Notes under the pieces: generated by a model | The model's input: only the letters and a program-made list of their open reading frames with translations | Database searches by the model: none | What the model was told of the DNA's origin: nothing | Part shown: in pieces, positions 1 to 6,366 of the stretch | Numbering within the stretch: position 1 is the first letter of the stretch | Layout of the letters: each line of letters starts with the position of its first letter | Made by a program: the position numbers and the translations under genes | Assembly: GCA_030618905.1 (NCBI GenBank) | Contig: JAUXCL010000144.1 | Coordinates: 1 to 6,366 of the forward strand | From: Bacteroidales bacterium | Lineage (GTDB): Bacteria > Bacteroidota > Bacteroidia > Bacteroidales > B18-G4 | Reading direction: 5' to 3' | Length of the DNA stretch: 6,366 nucleotides

Positions 1-969
1 ATTGATGTTCGTGCAGATTTTTATGTCGAGCTTACTTCAGAGGATGAGATCTTAACATTAATTCACGGGCAACTGAAAGATCACCCGGACTTCCTTATAA
101 TGGGAGGGGGAAGCAATGTGCTTTTTGTCAAGGATTACCAGGGCCTTGTGATCAGGATGGCCAACAAAGGGATAAGGGTGATTGGAGATAGCGATAAGCA
201 TGTGACGCTGCAGGTCAGCGCAGGAGAGGTCTGGGATGAACTGGTCAACTATTGCGTCCGTAACAATTTCGGGGGCCTGGAAAATCTTTCCATGATCCCC
301 GGGTCAGCCGGAGCCGCTCCGATTCAAAACATAGGGGCTTATGGTGCAGAACTCAAAGACCATTTTAAAGCACTGGAAGCTGTTGATCTGAGCAGCGGGG
401 AAAAAAGAAAGTTTTCCTTGTCAGAATGTGAATTTGCCTATAGGAACAGCATTTTCAAAAATGAAATGAAAGGTCAGTACCTCATACTCAACATCACCCT
501 GGAACTTGATAAAGACCCCGGAATTCATACAGATTACGGGATTATTAAACAGGAATTGAAAGCGATGGATGTTGATAAGCCGGACATTAGGGCGATCAGG
601 GATGCGGTATGTAATATCCGAAGCAGAAAACTACCTGACCCGGAGGAACTGGGAAACGGGGGGAGCTTTTTTAAAAACCCGGTGATCAGCAATGATAAGT
701 ATCACATGCTGAACAAAGATTTTCCCGCAATCGTTTCATTCCCCCAGGGGGATACTCATCATAAGCTGGCTGCAGGGTGGTTGATTGAGCAATGCGGGTG
801 GAAAGGGTACCGCAAGGGTGATGCAGGCGTACATCAGAATCAGGCCCTGGTCCTGGTAAATTATGGAACAGCCAGCGGACAGGAAATACTGGACCTGTCC
901 TTTGAAATACAAAAATCCGTAGATGAAATGTTCGGTGTAAAATTAGAACGAGAGATCAATGTAATCTGA
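1..969 (+). CDS. murB: UDP-N-acetylenolpyruvoylglucosamine reductase MurB (5'-truncated by window edge)
   Basis: Cytoplasmic FAD enzyme that reduces UDP-GlcNAc-enolpyruvate with NADPH to UDP-MurNAc, the second committed step of peptidoglycan precursor synthesis. The frame is open from base 1, and the opening IDVRA matches the family's NTFGID region. About 18 N-terminal residues therefore lie outside the window, and the ATG at 100 is internal. 322 residues are visible against about 340 in E. coli. The FAD-binding domain shows GGGSN (visible residues 35-39) and PGSAGAAPIQNIGAYG (about 100-115), the latter typical of E. coli-like type I MurB. YRNSIFK (147-153) carries the type I Tyr-Arg pair. 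GNGGSFFKNP contains the proton-donor serine (about 222), and the C-terminal LEREI supplies the catalytic glutamate (about 318). All key residues are present, so the enzyme should be active. It converges on the prenyltransferase gene with a 16-bp gap. Its promoter is off-window. Confidence 0.97.
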   Translation: MDVRADFYVELTSEDEILTLIHGQLKDHPDFLIMGGGSNVLFVKDYQGLVIRMANKGIRVIGDSDKHVTLQVSAGEVWDELVNYCVRNNFGGLENLSMIPGSAGAAPIQNIGAYGAELKDHFKALEAVDLSSGEKRKFSLSECEFAYRNSIFKNEMKGQYLILNITLELDKDPGIHTDYGIIKQELKAMDVDKPDIRAIRDAVCNIRSRKLPDPEELGNGGSFFKNPVISNDKYHMLNKDFPAIVSFPQGDTHHKLAAGWLIEQCGWKGYRKGDAGVHQNQALVLVNYGTASGQEILDLSFEIQKSVDEMFGVKLEREINVI

Positions 970-985
970 GTTCTGGAAAAACCCT

Positions 986-1921
986 CTAGATCATTCCAAT
1001 CAAGACAGAAACAGCCACCAATAAATCAGTACCCAATACGACCATTACATTCATGCCCATGGAGGGGATTAATTTTTGATTATCGTCACCATATTTAATA
1101 GCCGTCATACCCGCTTTAAATGCAATTGGCAATGGCAACAATGCCAGGTATAGCCAATAGGATGAGATTCCGGCAATTGGCAGGATTACAATCGTACCGA
1201 AGGTTGCTAAAAGGCCAAATGCGTAAATATAAGCAGCTGTCTTCTTCCCAAACCTGATCACCAGGTGATTTCTTCCGCCAATTTTATCGACTTCGGCATC
1301 AGGAAATTCATTTAACAACAATAACAGTGATGTCAGGATTCCCGGAGGAATAGAGATCAGCCAGACTTCCCGGGGAATCATCTCACCGAATGTCATTGAT
1401 GGATTGGCAACCATAGCAATGTATGTGCCCAGGACAACCATGCTGCCAAGTGTAAGTCCGGCAAGAATTTCACCCATAAGGACCTTTGCCAGGAAATTGG
1501 TGTAAAAGAGTATGGTTAATCCGCCGATAAGTATGAATATCATAATCGACCAGTGCGAGACGATAGAGAAGTATATTCCAATGAAAAGTGAAAACAGCAG
1601 GGTGCCAATGGCTGCTGCCAGGACGCTTTTGGGTTTTGTGAAACCTTCAATAAGCATTTTGCTGCCACCACTGAAAGGTGTCTGAACAGTTTTAAAATCG
1701 ATTTTGCTATGGAAATCCGAATATTCATTGAACATGTTTACAGAAACATGGGCTGAAACTACACCGAGTACCAATAAGATGGCATGTAAAACATTAAAAT
1801 CACCTGTTGGGTTATATTTTGCAGCATAAGCCAGGCCAATTGCGACAAGTAATACGGCCAGAATCAAAAAGTTGGCTCTTGCCTGGGCAAGCCATATCTT
1901 CGTGTTATTCGGTTTGCTCAT
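986..1921 (-). CDS. UbiA-superfamily membrane prenyltransferase (MenA-like, substrate unassigned)
   Basis: Integral membrane enzyme of the UbiA superfamily, which transfers a polyprenyl chain to an aromatic or other lipophilic acceptor. With the ATG at 1921 the protein has 311 residues, in the normal range. It shows about eight hydrophobic segments and the two Mg-diphosphate motifs. The first is NEYSDFHSKID (residues 65-75), with Glu where NDxxD is usual. The second is NEFPDAEVD, with the DxxxD pair at 208-212, followed by the expected GGRNHLVIRFG. Motif 1 is followed by TPFSGGS, not the GPxR-type stretch I recall from E. coli MenA. I therefore do not name it menA, although demethylmenaquinone synthesis is the leading guess. 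An in-frame TTG at 1951 would add ten residues. I prefer the ATG because the best -7 box (1957-1964) would start transcription close to 1951. It diverges from the DUF2752 gene and converges with murB. Confidence 0.88.
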   Translation of the reverse strand: MSKPNNTKIWLAQARANFLILAVLLVAIGLAYAAKYNPTGDFNVLHAILLVLGVVSAHVSVNMFNEYSDFHSKIDFKTVQTPFSGGSKMLIEGFTKPKSVLAAAIGTLLFSLFIGIYFSIVSHWSIMIFILIGGLTILFYTNFLAKVLMGEILAGLTLGSMVVLGTYIAMVANPSMTFGEMIPREVWLISIPPGILTSLLLLLNEFPDAEVDKIGGRNHLVIRFGKKTAAYIYAFGLLATFGTIVILPIAGISSYWLYLALLPLPIAFKAGMTAIKYGDDNQKLIPSMGMNVMVVLGTDLLVAVSVLIGMI

Positions 1922-1956
1922 AAATGATAGGTTTAATAAGTTTTTATTCAAACATG

Positions 1957-1964
1957 CAAAGATA
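1957..1964 (-). promoter_or_regulatory. Putative Bacteroidota -7 element for the UbiA-family gene
   Basis: Read on the minus strand the sequence is TATCTTTG, an exact match to the TAnnTTTG consensus. Transcription would begin roughly at 1950-1952, giving a leader of about 30 nt before the ATG at 1921. I see no TTG or TTTG at the proper distance upstream on this strand, so only half of the promoter is supported. Confidence 0.45.
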
Positions 1965-1967
1965 GCG

Positions 1968-1997
1968 TTTGTTTCATTCAGTTTATTGTTAAATTTG
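1968..1997 (+). promoter_or_regulatory. Putative Bacteroidota promoter (-33 TTTG, -7 TAAATTTG) for the DUF2752-TM2 pair
   Basis: TTTG at 1968-1971 is followed by an 18-nt spacer and then TAAATTTG at 1990-1997. Both boxes and the spacing fit the Bacteroidota housekeeping sigma consensus TTTG-N(17-20)-TAnnTTTG. Transcription would start near 2002-2005. That leaves a very short leader before the ATG at 2012, or about 17 nt before the alternative ATG at 2021. The region is AT-rich and such boxes can arise by chance, but position and spacing are both right. Confidence 0.6.
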
Positions 1998-2011
1998 TTA
2001 ATCTTCCAATA

Positions 2012-2353
2012 ATGTATGTGATGAAACTCTTGTCGGGCAAAACCTGTCGAAGAACCTTTGCGTTCTTACGCGTAAACCTGGAAGCATTTATCTGGCTTGC
2101 AGCACTGGTGTCTTTTATTTTTCATGACCCGTCATCAGTACATTATTCATTATGTCCACTGCATAACCTGGGCATTGATTTTTGTCCGGGCTGTGGTTTA
2201 GGCCATGCGATTTCTTATTTCTTTCATGGAGATATCGTCCGGTCATTTGAGGCGCATCCCCTGGGAATTTTTGCCGTGGCTTTATTGTCCTATAGGATAT
2301 TCAGTATTTTTCGAATGAATTATATCAATTATAAATTAATATTTAAATCTTAA
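2012..2353 (+). CDS. DUF2752 family small membrane protein
   Basis: Protein of 113 residues, function unknown. It matches the DUF2752 pattern: a hydrophobic helix (about 25-38), then CPLHNLGIDFCPGCGLGHA with cysteines at 48, 58 and 61. HGD (72-74), HPL where NPL is common, and a second hydrophobic helix (about 84-98) follow. The conserved CPGCG suggests metal binding or a redox role, but that is inference. The start is ambiguous. The ATG at 2012 gives MYVMKLL, while the in-frame ATG at 2021 would leave a more usual leader after the predicted promoter. The stop lies 4 bp before the TM2-domain gene, so the two are almost certainly co-transcribed. The last dozen or so residues are basic and aromatic and do not look like a lost domain. 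Confidence 0.88.
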   Translation: MYVMKLLSGKTCRRTFAFLRVNLEAFIWLAALVSFIFHDPSSVHYSLCPLHNLGIDFCPGCGLGHAISYFFHGDIVRSFEAHPLGIFAVALLSYRIFSIFRMNYINYKLIFKS

Positions 2354-2357
2354 CAGG

Positions 2358-2708
2358 ATGTCAAACATTTATCAATTTTTACCCGAACTTCAGGGCAGGG
2401 AACTCATACTTGTTCAGGGTCTTACAAAAGAATACACTGATGAGCAAGTCCAAACATTTGCCAATATATTCAGGACACGCAGAAGGGATCCACAGATGAT
2501 CTTATTGACAACTCTGCTGGGTTTTGTGGTTGTTGCAGGTATACAAAGGTTCATGGTAGGCCAGATCGGTATGGGCCTTTTGTATTTATTTACCGCAGGT
2601 TTATGCCTGATTGGTACCATTATCGATCTTATCAATTACCAGGACCTTGCATTTGAATACAACCAACGGATTGCACGTGAAGTTGATGGGATTGTAAAGA
2701 GTTTGTAG
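2358..2708 (+). CDS. TM2 domain-containing membrane protein
   Basis: Protein of 116 residues, function unknown. The N-terminal 43 residues are soluble and include a charged stretch (about 23-43) ending in RTRRRD, a likely cytoplasmic anchor. The TM2 domain runs from about 44 to 95. Its first membrane helix (about 48-62) leads into the short turn GIQRFMVGQIGMG, the family's G-x-x-RF-x-x-G signature. A second helix (about 72-93) ends with the characteristic IIDLINY. A short amphipathic tail follows. The ATG is 4 bp downstream of the DUF2752 stop and is preceded by AACAGG, a weak ribosome-binding sequence, so translational coupling is likely. The gene converges on pyrD with only 9 bp between the stops. 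I know the DUF2752-TM2 pairing from other Bacteroidota genomes, which supports a shared role. Confidence 0.9.
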   Translation: MSNIYQFLPELQGRELILVQGLTKEYTDEQVQTFANIFRTRRRDPQMILLTTLLGFVVVAGIQRFMVGQIGMGLLYLFTAGLCLIGTIIDLINYQDLAFEYNQRIAREVDGIVKSL

Positions 2709-2717
2709 GACAATAGT

Positions 2718-3629
2718 TTATATTTCCAGGGCACCAATCAGCTCATTGACATCATCTATCTGATGTCTTTCCAGGTATTCCTGTATGCCCTTAAGGATCT
2801 TAATGGATGCCCGGGGATCGATGAAGCTGGCTGTTCCAACCTGTATGGCACTTGCCCCGGCCAGCAAGAACTCAATGGCATCAGTGGCAGTCATGATGCC
2901 ACCCATACCTATAACAGGTAAGTCTACAGCTTTATAGACATCCCATACCTGCCTGAGGGCGAGTGGCTTGATACAGGGTCCTGAAAGCCCGCCTGTTACA
3001 GTAGATAAAATTGGCTTTCTGGATTCGGCATCTATGGCCATACCCAAAAATGTATTCACCAGGGAAATGGAATCCGCACCGGCATCAGCGACAATCCTGG
3101 CCATCTCTCCAATATTGGTGACATTAGGTGAGAGTTTTACAATTAAGGTCTTATCGTAAACCTTTCTGACCGCGTTGGTCGCTTCAAATGCTGATTTTTT
3201 ATTGATGCCAAAAGCCATTCCGCCTTCTTTTACATTGGGACAGGAGATATTCAACTCAATGGCTGGCATCTCATCCAATGTGTTCAGTTTCTCGGTAACA
3301 CTGATGTAATCTTCAATGGTTGAACCATTGACATTGGCAATGATGTGGGTGTCCAGGTCTTTGATCCCGGGGAAAATATTGGCGATAAAATGGTCTATGC
3401 CTTTATTCTGCAAACCAACTGAGTTCAGCATTCCACTGGCTGTTTCTGCCATCCTGGGATAAGCGTTGCCTTCTCTGTTTTTCAGGGTAAGTCCTTTGAC
3501 GAATATAGCTCCAAGTGTATTCAGGTCCATGAATTCAGCAAACTCCGCACCATATCCAAAAGTTCCGGATGCCGTGCTTACCGGGTTTTTGAATTCCAGG
3601 TCCTTGATTTTTACATTCAGGTTTACCAT
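2718..3629 (-). CDS. pyrD: Dihydroorotate dehydrogenase catalytic subunit, type 1B (PyrDB)
   Basis: FMN enzyme that oxidises (S)-dihydroorotate to orotate in de novo pyrimidine synthesis. It is cytosolic and works as a heterotetramer with PyrK, passing electrons to NAD. Its 303 residues match the type 1B length, and the TIM barrel is complete. FMN and substrate motifs are NPVSTASGTFGYG (15-27), FVKGLT with Lys45, and MLNSVGLQNKG (67-77). ELNISCPN follows, with Cys130 as the catalytic base; a serine here would indicate class 2. IVKLSPNVT (163-171, Lys165), TGGLSGP (212-218), GMGGI (241-245) and VGTASF (264-269) line the phosphate site. The ATG overlaps the pyrK stop by 7 bp, which implies translational coupling and equimolar subunits. 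It is the last gene of the operon. Confidence 0.97.
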   Translation of the reverse strand: MVNLNVKIKDLEFKNPVSTASGTFGYGAEFAEFMDLNTLGAIFVKGLTLKNREGNAYPRMAETASGMLNSVGLQNKGIDHFIANIFPGIKDLDTHIIANVNGSTIEDYISVTEKLNTLDEMPAIELNISCPNVKEGGMAFGINKKSAFEATNAVRKVYDKTLIVKLSPNVTNIGEMARIVADAGADSISLVNTFLGMAIDAESRKPILSTVTGGLSGPCIKPLALRQVWDVYKAVDLPVIGMGGIMTATDAIEFLLAGASAIQVGTASFIDPRASIKILKGIQEYLERHQIDDVNELIGALEI

Positions 3630-4390
3630 GCCAGGTCAAGTATGTTAAAAACAGGTCCTTCTGTACATACACACAGATTGCCTGTTGTGGTTTCCACGAC
3701 GCAACATAAGCATGCTCCAAAACCGCAAGCCATAATATTCTCAAGAGAAGCTTCACAATCAATACTGTTTTTCTTTGCAATATTGGCAACCGCTTTCATC
3801 ATGGGGTCAGGGCCACAGGTATAGATCTTATCAAATGCCCCCAATCCATTTTTAATGATGGAATGCCCGGTCACCATTCCCTTTTCACCAAGCGACCCAT
3901 CTTCAGTGGTAATTTGAATATCTCCGTATTCAGCCAGTGCGTCGGTCAGCAGGATGTCTTTTTCTGCCCTGCCTCCGATGAGAAAGGTAATATTAGTATT
4001 TTCCTGACGGAGCTTCTTTCCCAGGAGAAGGAAAGGAGCGACACCTGAACCGCCTCCAATGACCAGTACATTTTTTCCATTGACCAGTTTGAAGGAATTT
4101 CCAAGGGGATAAATGATATTGATATTATCTCCCGGCTTTAAATTACCCAGGATCCTGGTCCCCTTCCCAATCACTTTAATATAAAAAGAGATCGAGTTTC
4201 GCTCATGGTTTACATCGTATATGGAAAATGGCCGGCGCAGGAATACTTCAGGCGTATGATCAACCCTGATTTCTGCAAAATTACCCGGAAGAACCTCTGG
4301 CAGTTTTGTTGCCGCACAACATTCCAGCAGGTAATTCTCATTGTTGAGCCAGGTCAGGCCGGTGACTTCAAAGTCTTCAATCCTTTTCAT
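3623..4390 (-). CDS. pyrK: Dihydroorotate dehydrogenase electron-transfer subunit PyrK
   Basis: FAD and [2Fe-2S] subunit that carries electrons from PyrDB to NAD. From the ATG at 4390 the protein has 255 residues, the usual length, and begins MKRIEDFEVTGL at the normal start of the ferredoxin-reductase barrel. The frame is open further upstream to 4537, but that extension is a lysine-rich reading of the DUF5606 gene in another frame and is rejected. Motifs in order are RRPFSIYDV (52-60, FAD), GKGTRIL (75-81), GGGSGVAPF (112-120, NAD domain) and CGPDPMM (192-198). The C-terminal cluster ligands are inferred to be Cys222, Cys227, Cys230 and Cys242. The last loop is C-x11-C, shorter than the roughly 14 residues I recall for Lactococcus PyrK, and extra cysteines sit at 229 and 240. 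It overlaps the DUF5606 gene by 14 bp and pyrD by 7 bp. Confidence 0.96.
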   Translation of the reverse strand: MKRIEDFEVTGLTWLNNENYLLECCAATKLPEVLPGNFAEIRVDHTPEVFLRRPFSIYDVNHERNSISFYIKVIGKGTRILGNLKPGDNINIIYPLGNSFKLVNGKNVLVIGGGSGVAPFLLLGKKLRQENTNITFLIGGRAEKDILLTDALAEYGDIQITTEDGSLGEKGMVTGHSIIKNGLGAFDKIYTCGPDPMMKAVANIAKKNSIDCEASLENIMACGFGACLCCVVETTTGNLCVCTEGPVFNILDLAW

Positions 4391-4832
4391 CAACAGCTGT
4401 TGCTTTATCATCATCCTTCTCAGCTGCCTTTTCTTCTTTTTCTTCCTCCGTAAAGTCAAGTAATTTATGTCCATGTAACTGGTTGTACCAATAGATGACT
4501 TTCTTGATATCGGAGTTGTAAACCCGTTCCTGGTCATAATCCGGCACTGCCTCCAGGAAAAACGCTTTCAGTTTCTGAGGATCACTTTTGTGGTCTATGG
4601 CTTCTTTGCCTTCCAGCTGTTCATGGATTTTTCTGAAGACGTCTTTCAAAGGCATATCATCATCTTCCGTAAAGATGCTGATCTCTTCAAGAGAGCTGAT
4701 TTTCTCATGGGCAAAAACAGGAAACTTTTTCTGGCTTTCCAGCGATTCGACAAGCACACCGTTTTTCGTTTCGGTAAGCATCTTGTATAATCCGGGCTTT
4801 CCGGAGATGGCTAAAATTTCGGACAGATCCAT
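4377..4832 (-). CDS. DUF5606 family protein (function unknown)
   Basis: Soluble protein of 151 residues with no signal peptide or membrane segment. It resembles the Bacteroidota DUF5606 family. The N-terminal part has MDLSEILAISGKPGLYK (1-17), then a beta-rich stretch with NGVLVESLES and SSLEEISIFTED (46-57) and the segment MPLKDVF. A second part, PDYDQERVYNSDIKKVIYWYNQL (97-119), follows and then DFTEEE. The final 26 or so residues are a low-complexity acidic and lysine-rich tail, probably disordered. No catalytic motif is visible and I assign no reaction. It is the first gene of the probable operon with pyrK and pyrD. Its last 14 bp, including the TGA, overlap the pyrK start, so pyrK translation is likely coupled to it. 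A -7-like element lies just upstream. Confidence 0.85.
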   Translation of the reverse strand: MDLSEILAISGKPGLYKMLTETKNGVLVESLESQKKFPVFAHEKISSLEEISIFTEDDDMPLKDVFRKIHEQLEGKEAIDHKSDPQKLKAFFLEAVPDYDQERVYNSDIKKVIYWYNQLHGHKLLDFTEEEKEEKAAEKDDDKATAVDEKD

Positions 4833-4839
4833 AAATCAA

Positions 4840-4899
4840 ATTTTAAGCAAAATTAATAAAAATTGAGAAGCCGGGATGGATAATCTTATTTTAAGCAAA
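4840..4899. repeat. 12-bp perfect direct repeat flanking the exporter/DUF5606 gap
   Basis: ATTTTAAGCAAA occurs at 4840-4851 and again at 4888-4899, 48 bp apart. The right copy spans the stop codon and last two codons of the ABC exporter gene. The left copy lies in the DUF5606 leader and contains the TTTG of the putative -7 box. It may be a small local duplication or chance in AT-rich DNA. Confidence 0.6.
4848..4855 (-). promoter_or_regulatory. Putative -7 element for the DUF5606-pyrK-pyrD operon
   Basis: Minus-strand TAATTTTG fits TAnnTTTG and ends 15 nt before the ATG at 4832, placing the start site close to the gene. No TTTG is found at the expected -33 distance; the nearest is about 40 nt upstream at 4896-4899. 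The operon could also be read through from the ABC exporter gene, because no terminator hairpin is visible in the 58-bp gap. Confidence 0.4.
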
Positions 4900-6366
4900 G
4901 GTTTGCAGGTCGTATAATTTCCGGTATATCCCATCATCTTTAAGCAATTGCTCATGATGGCCACGCTCCACAATCTCACCCTTTTGTAAAACAATGATTT
5001 CGTCTGCATGCTTAATGGTGGATAAGCGGTGAGCGATTACGATAGAGGTCCTGTTCGACATCACCTTATACAGGGCATCCTGTACCAAGCGTTCAGATTC
5101 GGTATCCAGAGAGGAAGTGGCTTCGTCCATGATCAGGATCGGAGGATTGCGCAAAACAGCCCGGGCAATGCTGATCCTTTGCTTTTGCCCACCGGAGATC
5201 TTGGTCCCACGGTCGCCAATATTGGTTTGATATCCCTCAGGCATCTGCGTGATAAACTCATGGGCATTGGCCACCTTTGCGGCTTCTATCACATCTTCTT
5301 CGCTTGCATCAACCTTGCCGAAAGCAATATTATTAAAAACGGTATCATTGAAAAGGATGGATTCCTGGGTAACCATACCCATCAAGCCCCTGAGGTCGTT
5401 TATCTTATAGTCCCTGATATCGACATCATCGATCAAAATAGCACCTGCAGTAGGATCATAAAACCGGGGTAAAAGATCTACCATTGTTGATTTACCCCCA
5501 CCAGACTGTCCTACCAGGGCGATGATCTTTCCTTTTTGAACCTTGAGAGAAATATTGTTCAGGACGGGATTCGTTTCATATTGAAAACTCACATCCCGGT
5601 ACTCCAATTCATGGTTGAAAGTGGGTTTTGTCCTGGCATCAGGTTTTTCTTCAATGATTTCTTCGGCGTCCATGATCTCAAATACCCTGTCGGCAGAGGC
5701 AATCCCTTTCTGAATGCTGTAAAATCCTGTGGCAAAAGTTTTCGCCGGCGGAATAATCTGTGAAAAGACAAGGATATAAGTGATGAATATTTCTGCATTG
5801 ATGCTGCCGCTATCAGAGAGTACCAGTTTACCCCCAAACCATAATACCAGGATAATCACGATAGATGAAAAGAATTCGCTCAAGGGAGAAGAAAGATCCC
5901 TTCTGCGGTATATGCTTACTGACAGTTTAGAGTACTGGTCGTTTTGCTTTGTGAATTTCAGGTTCAGGAAGTCGATGGCATTGAATGCCTTGATGATCCT
6001 GAGTCCCGAGATAGATTCCTCAATGGTGGATAACATGCCTGCAAACATGGTCTGGCCAATCTTTGAGGTCTTCCTCAGGGTTTTTCCAATCAACCCGATC
6101 AAATAGCCGGTAACCGGCAATACAATGATGACAAATAATGTTAACTCCGGGCTCATGCTTAAGAGAAAAATAAAGTAGGCTATGATGGTGATGGGGTCCC
6201 TGATAAGCATCTCCATATAGTTCATGATGGAAAAGTCAACTTCCTGGATGTCAGTCGTAATGCGGGCAATGATGTCGCCTTTTTTTCGCTGAGAATAAAA
6301 TGCAAGGGGCAAGATGAGCAGTTTAGTAAATACTTCCTTTCTCAGGTTCTTGATCGCCCCGATCCG
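4891..6366 (-). CDS. MsbA-like ABC exporter, fused permease and ATPase (N-terminus cut by window edge)
   Basis: Inner-membrane ABC half-transporter with the membrane domain before the ATPase; it would work as a homodimer or heterodimer. The frame is open to base 6366. The visible 491 residues start at RIGAIKNLRKEVF in the first part of the membrane domain, and about 100 residues are missing. RKKGDIIARITTD is the exporter intracellular-loop signature. Hydrophobic helices follow at about 57-72, 75-94, 168-182 and 191-208. The ATPase has Walker A GQSGGGKST (286-294, Lys292), a Q-loop Gln at about 334 and signature ISGGQ (390-394, Ile for the usual Leu). Walker B is ILIMDE (410-415), followed by a D-loop SSLD and H-loop His446. 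All catalytic residues are intact. Its likely relatives flip lipid A or other lipids, or export drugs, and sequence alone cannot choose. A nearby TTG at 6312 is an internal Leu codon, not the start. Confidence 0.93.
   Translation of the reverse strand, partial: RIGAIKNLRKEVFTKLLILPLAFYSQRKKGDIIARITTDIQEVDFSIMNYMEMLIRDPITIIAYFIFLLSMSPELTLFVIIVLPVTGYLIGLIGKTLRKTSKIGQTMFAGMLSTIEESISGLRIIKAFNAIDFLNLKFTKQNDQYSKLSVSIYRRRDLSSPLSEFFSSIVIILVLWFGGKLVLSDSGSINAEIFITYILVFSQIIPPAKTFATGFYSIQKGIASADRVFEIMDAEEIIEEKPDARTKPTFNHELEYRDVSFQYETNPVLNNISLKVQKGKIIALVGQSGGGKSTMVDLLPRFYDPTAGAILIDDVDIRDYKINDLRGLMGMVTQESILFNDTVFNNIAFGKVDASEEDVIEAAKVANAHEFITQMPEGYQTNIGDRGTKISGGQKQRISIARAVLRNPPILIMDEATSSLDTESERLVQDALYKVMSNRTSIVIAHRLSTIKHADEIIVLQKGEIVERGHHEQLLKDDGIYRKLYDLQTFA

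Noticed and set aside
970..1010. Possible bidirectional terminator between murB and the prenyltransferase gene (TGGAA near 973 and TTCCA near 1004)
   Set aside because: The arms are only 5 bp with a loop of about 25 nt and no clear T-tract, too weak to call.
2709..2717. Terminator between the convergent TM2 and pyrD genes
   Set aside because: The 9-bp gap and flanking ends show no stable hairpin.
3535..3789. 84-residue minus-strand frame across the pyrK/pyrD junction, considered as a possible frameshifted cysteine protein
   Set aside because: pyrK and pyrD are both intact in their own frames over this stretch, so it is only an out-of-frame reading.
4391..4537. Upstream in-frame extension of pyrK (49 residues, lysine-rich, with alternative ATGs at 4414 and 4411)
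   Set aside because: It lies inside the DUF5606 gene in another frame, resembles nothing in PyrK, and the ATG at 4390 gives the family's normal length and N-terminus.
4588..4866. Two overlapping plus-strand frames (92 and 66 residues) opposite the DUF5606 gene
   Set aside because: Both are shadows of a gene with clear family motifs on the other strand.
5029..5472. 147-residue open frame on the plus strand
   Set aside because: Antisense to the conserved ATPase domain of the exporter; its composition is a mirror of that gene, with no motif or start context of its own.
5780..6106. 108-residue plus-strand open frame
   Set aside because: Antisense shadow of the exporter membrane domain; no recognisable domain.

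Overview
This is an ordinary chromosomal stretch from a member of the Bacteroidota. Three things point there. A DUF5606-family gene is present, and I know that family from this phylum. Leaders are short and lack convincing Shine-Dalgarno sequences. Intergenic gaps carry TAnnTTTG-type -7 elements, the Bacteroidota promoter signature. The range is probably Bacteroidales or a relative, but this sequence does not settle the family or genus. Coding density is very high and no gap reaches 100 bp. I see no RNA gene, insertion sequence, CRISPR array, phage gene or attachment site.

Layout from left to right. (1) murB (+), cut by the left edge, for peptidoglycan precursor synthesis. (2) A UbiA-superfamily membrane prenyltransferase (-), converging on murB with 16 bp between the stops. 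(3) A roughly 90 bp divergent intergenic region with back-to-back promoter elements. (4) A two-gene cassette (+) of small membrane proteins, DUF2752 then TM2-domain, 4 bp apart. (5) Converging on it, a compact minus-strand operon read as DUF5606 gene, pyrK, pyrD (type 1B), with overlapping ends. (6) An MsbA-like ABC exporter (-), cut by the right edge, lying 58 bp upstream of the DUF5606 gene.

The pyrK-pyrD pair encodes the two subunits of the NAD-dependent dihydroorotate dehydrogenase, the fourth step of de novo UMP synthesis. The DUF5606 gene overlaps pyrK and so is probably co-expressed with it, though nothing in its sequence gives a biochemical role. DUF2752 and TM2 proteins are both uncharacterised, and their tight coupling suggests a shared membrane function.

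I did not find a clear new system such as a defence island, RNA element or mobile element. The best second-look items are the DUF2752-TM2 pair, the DUF5606-pyrimidine operon coupling, the atypical UbiA clade motif, a 12-bp direct repeat around the exporter stop codon, and the shared divergent promoter region.
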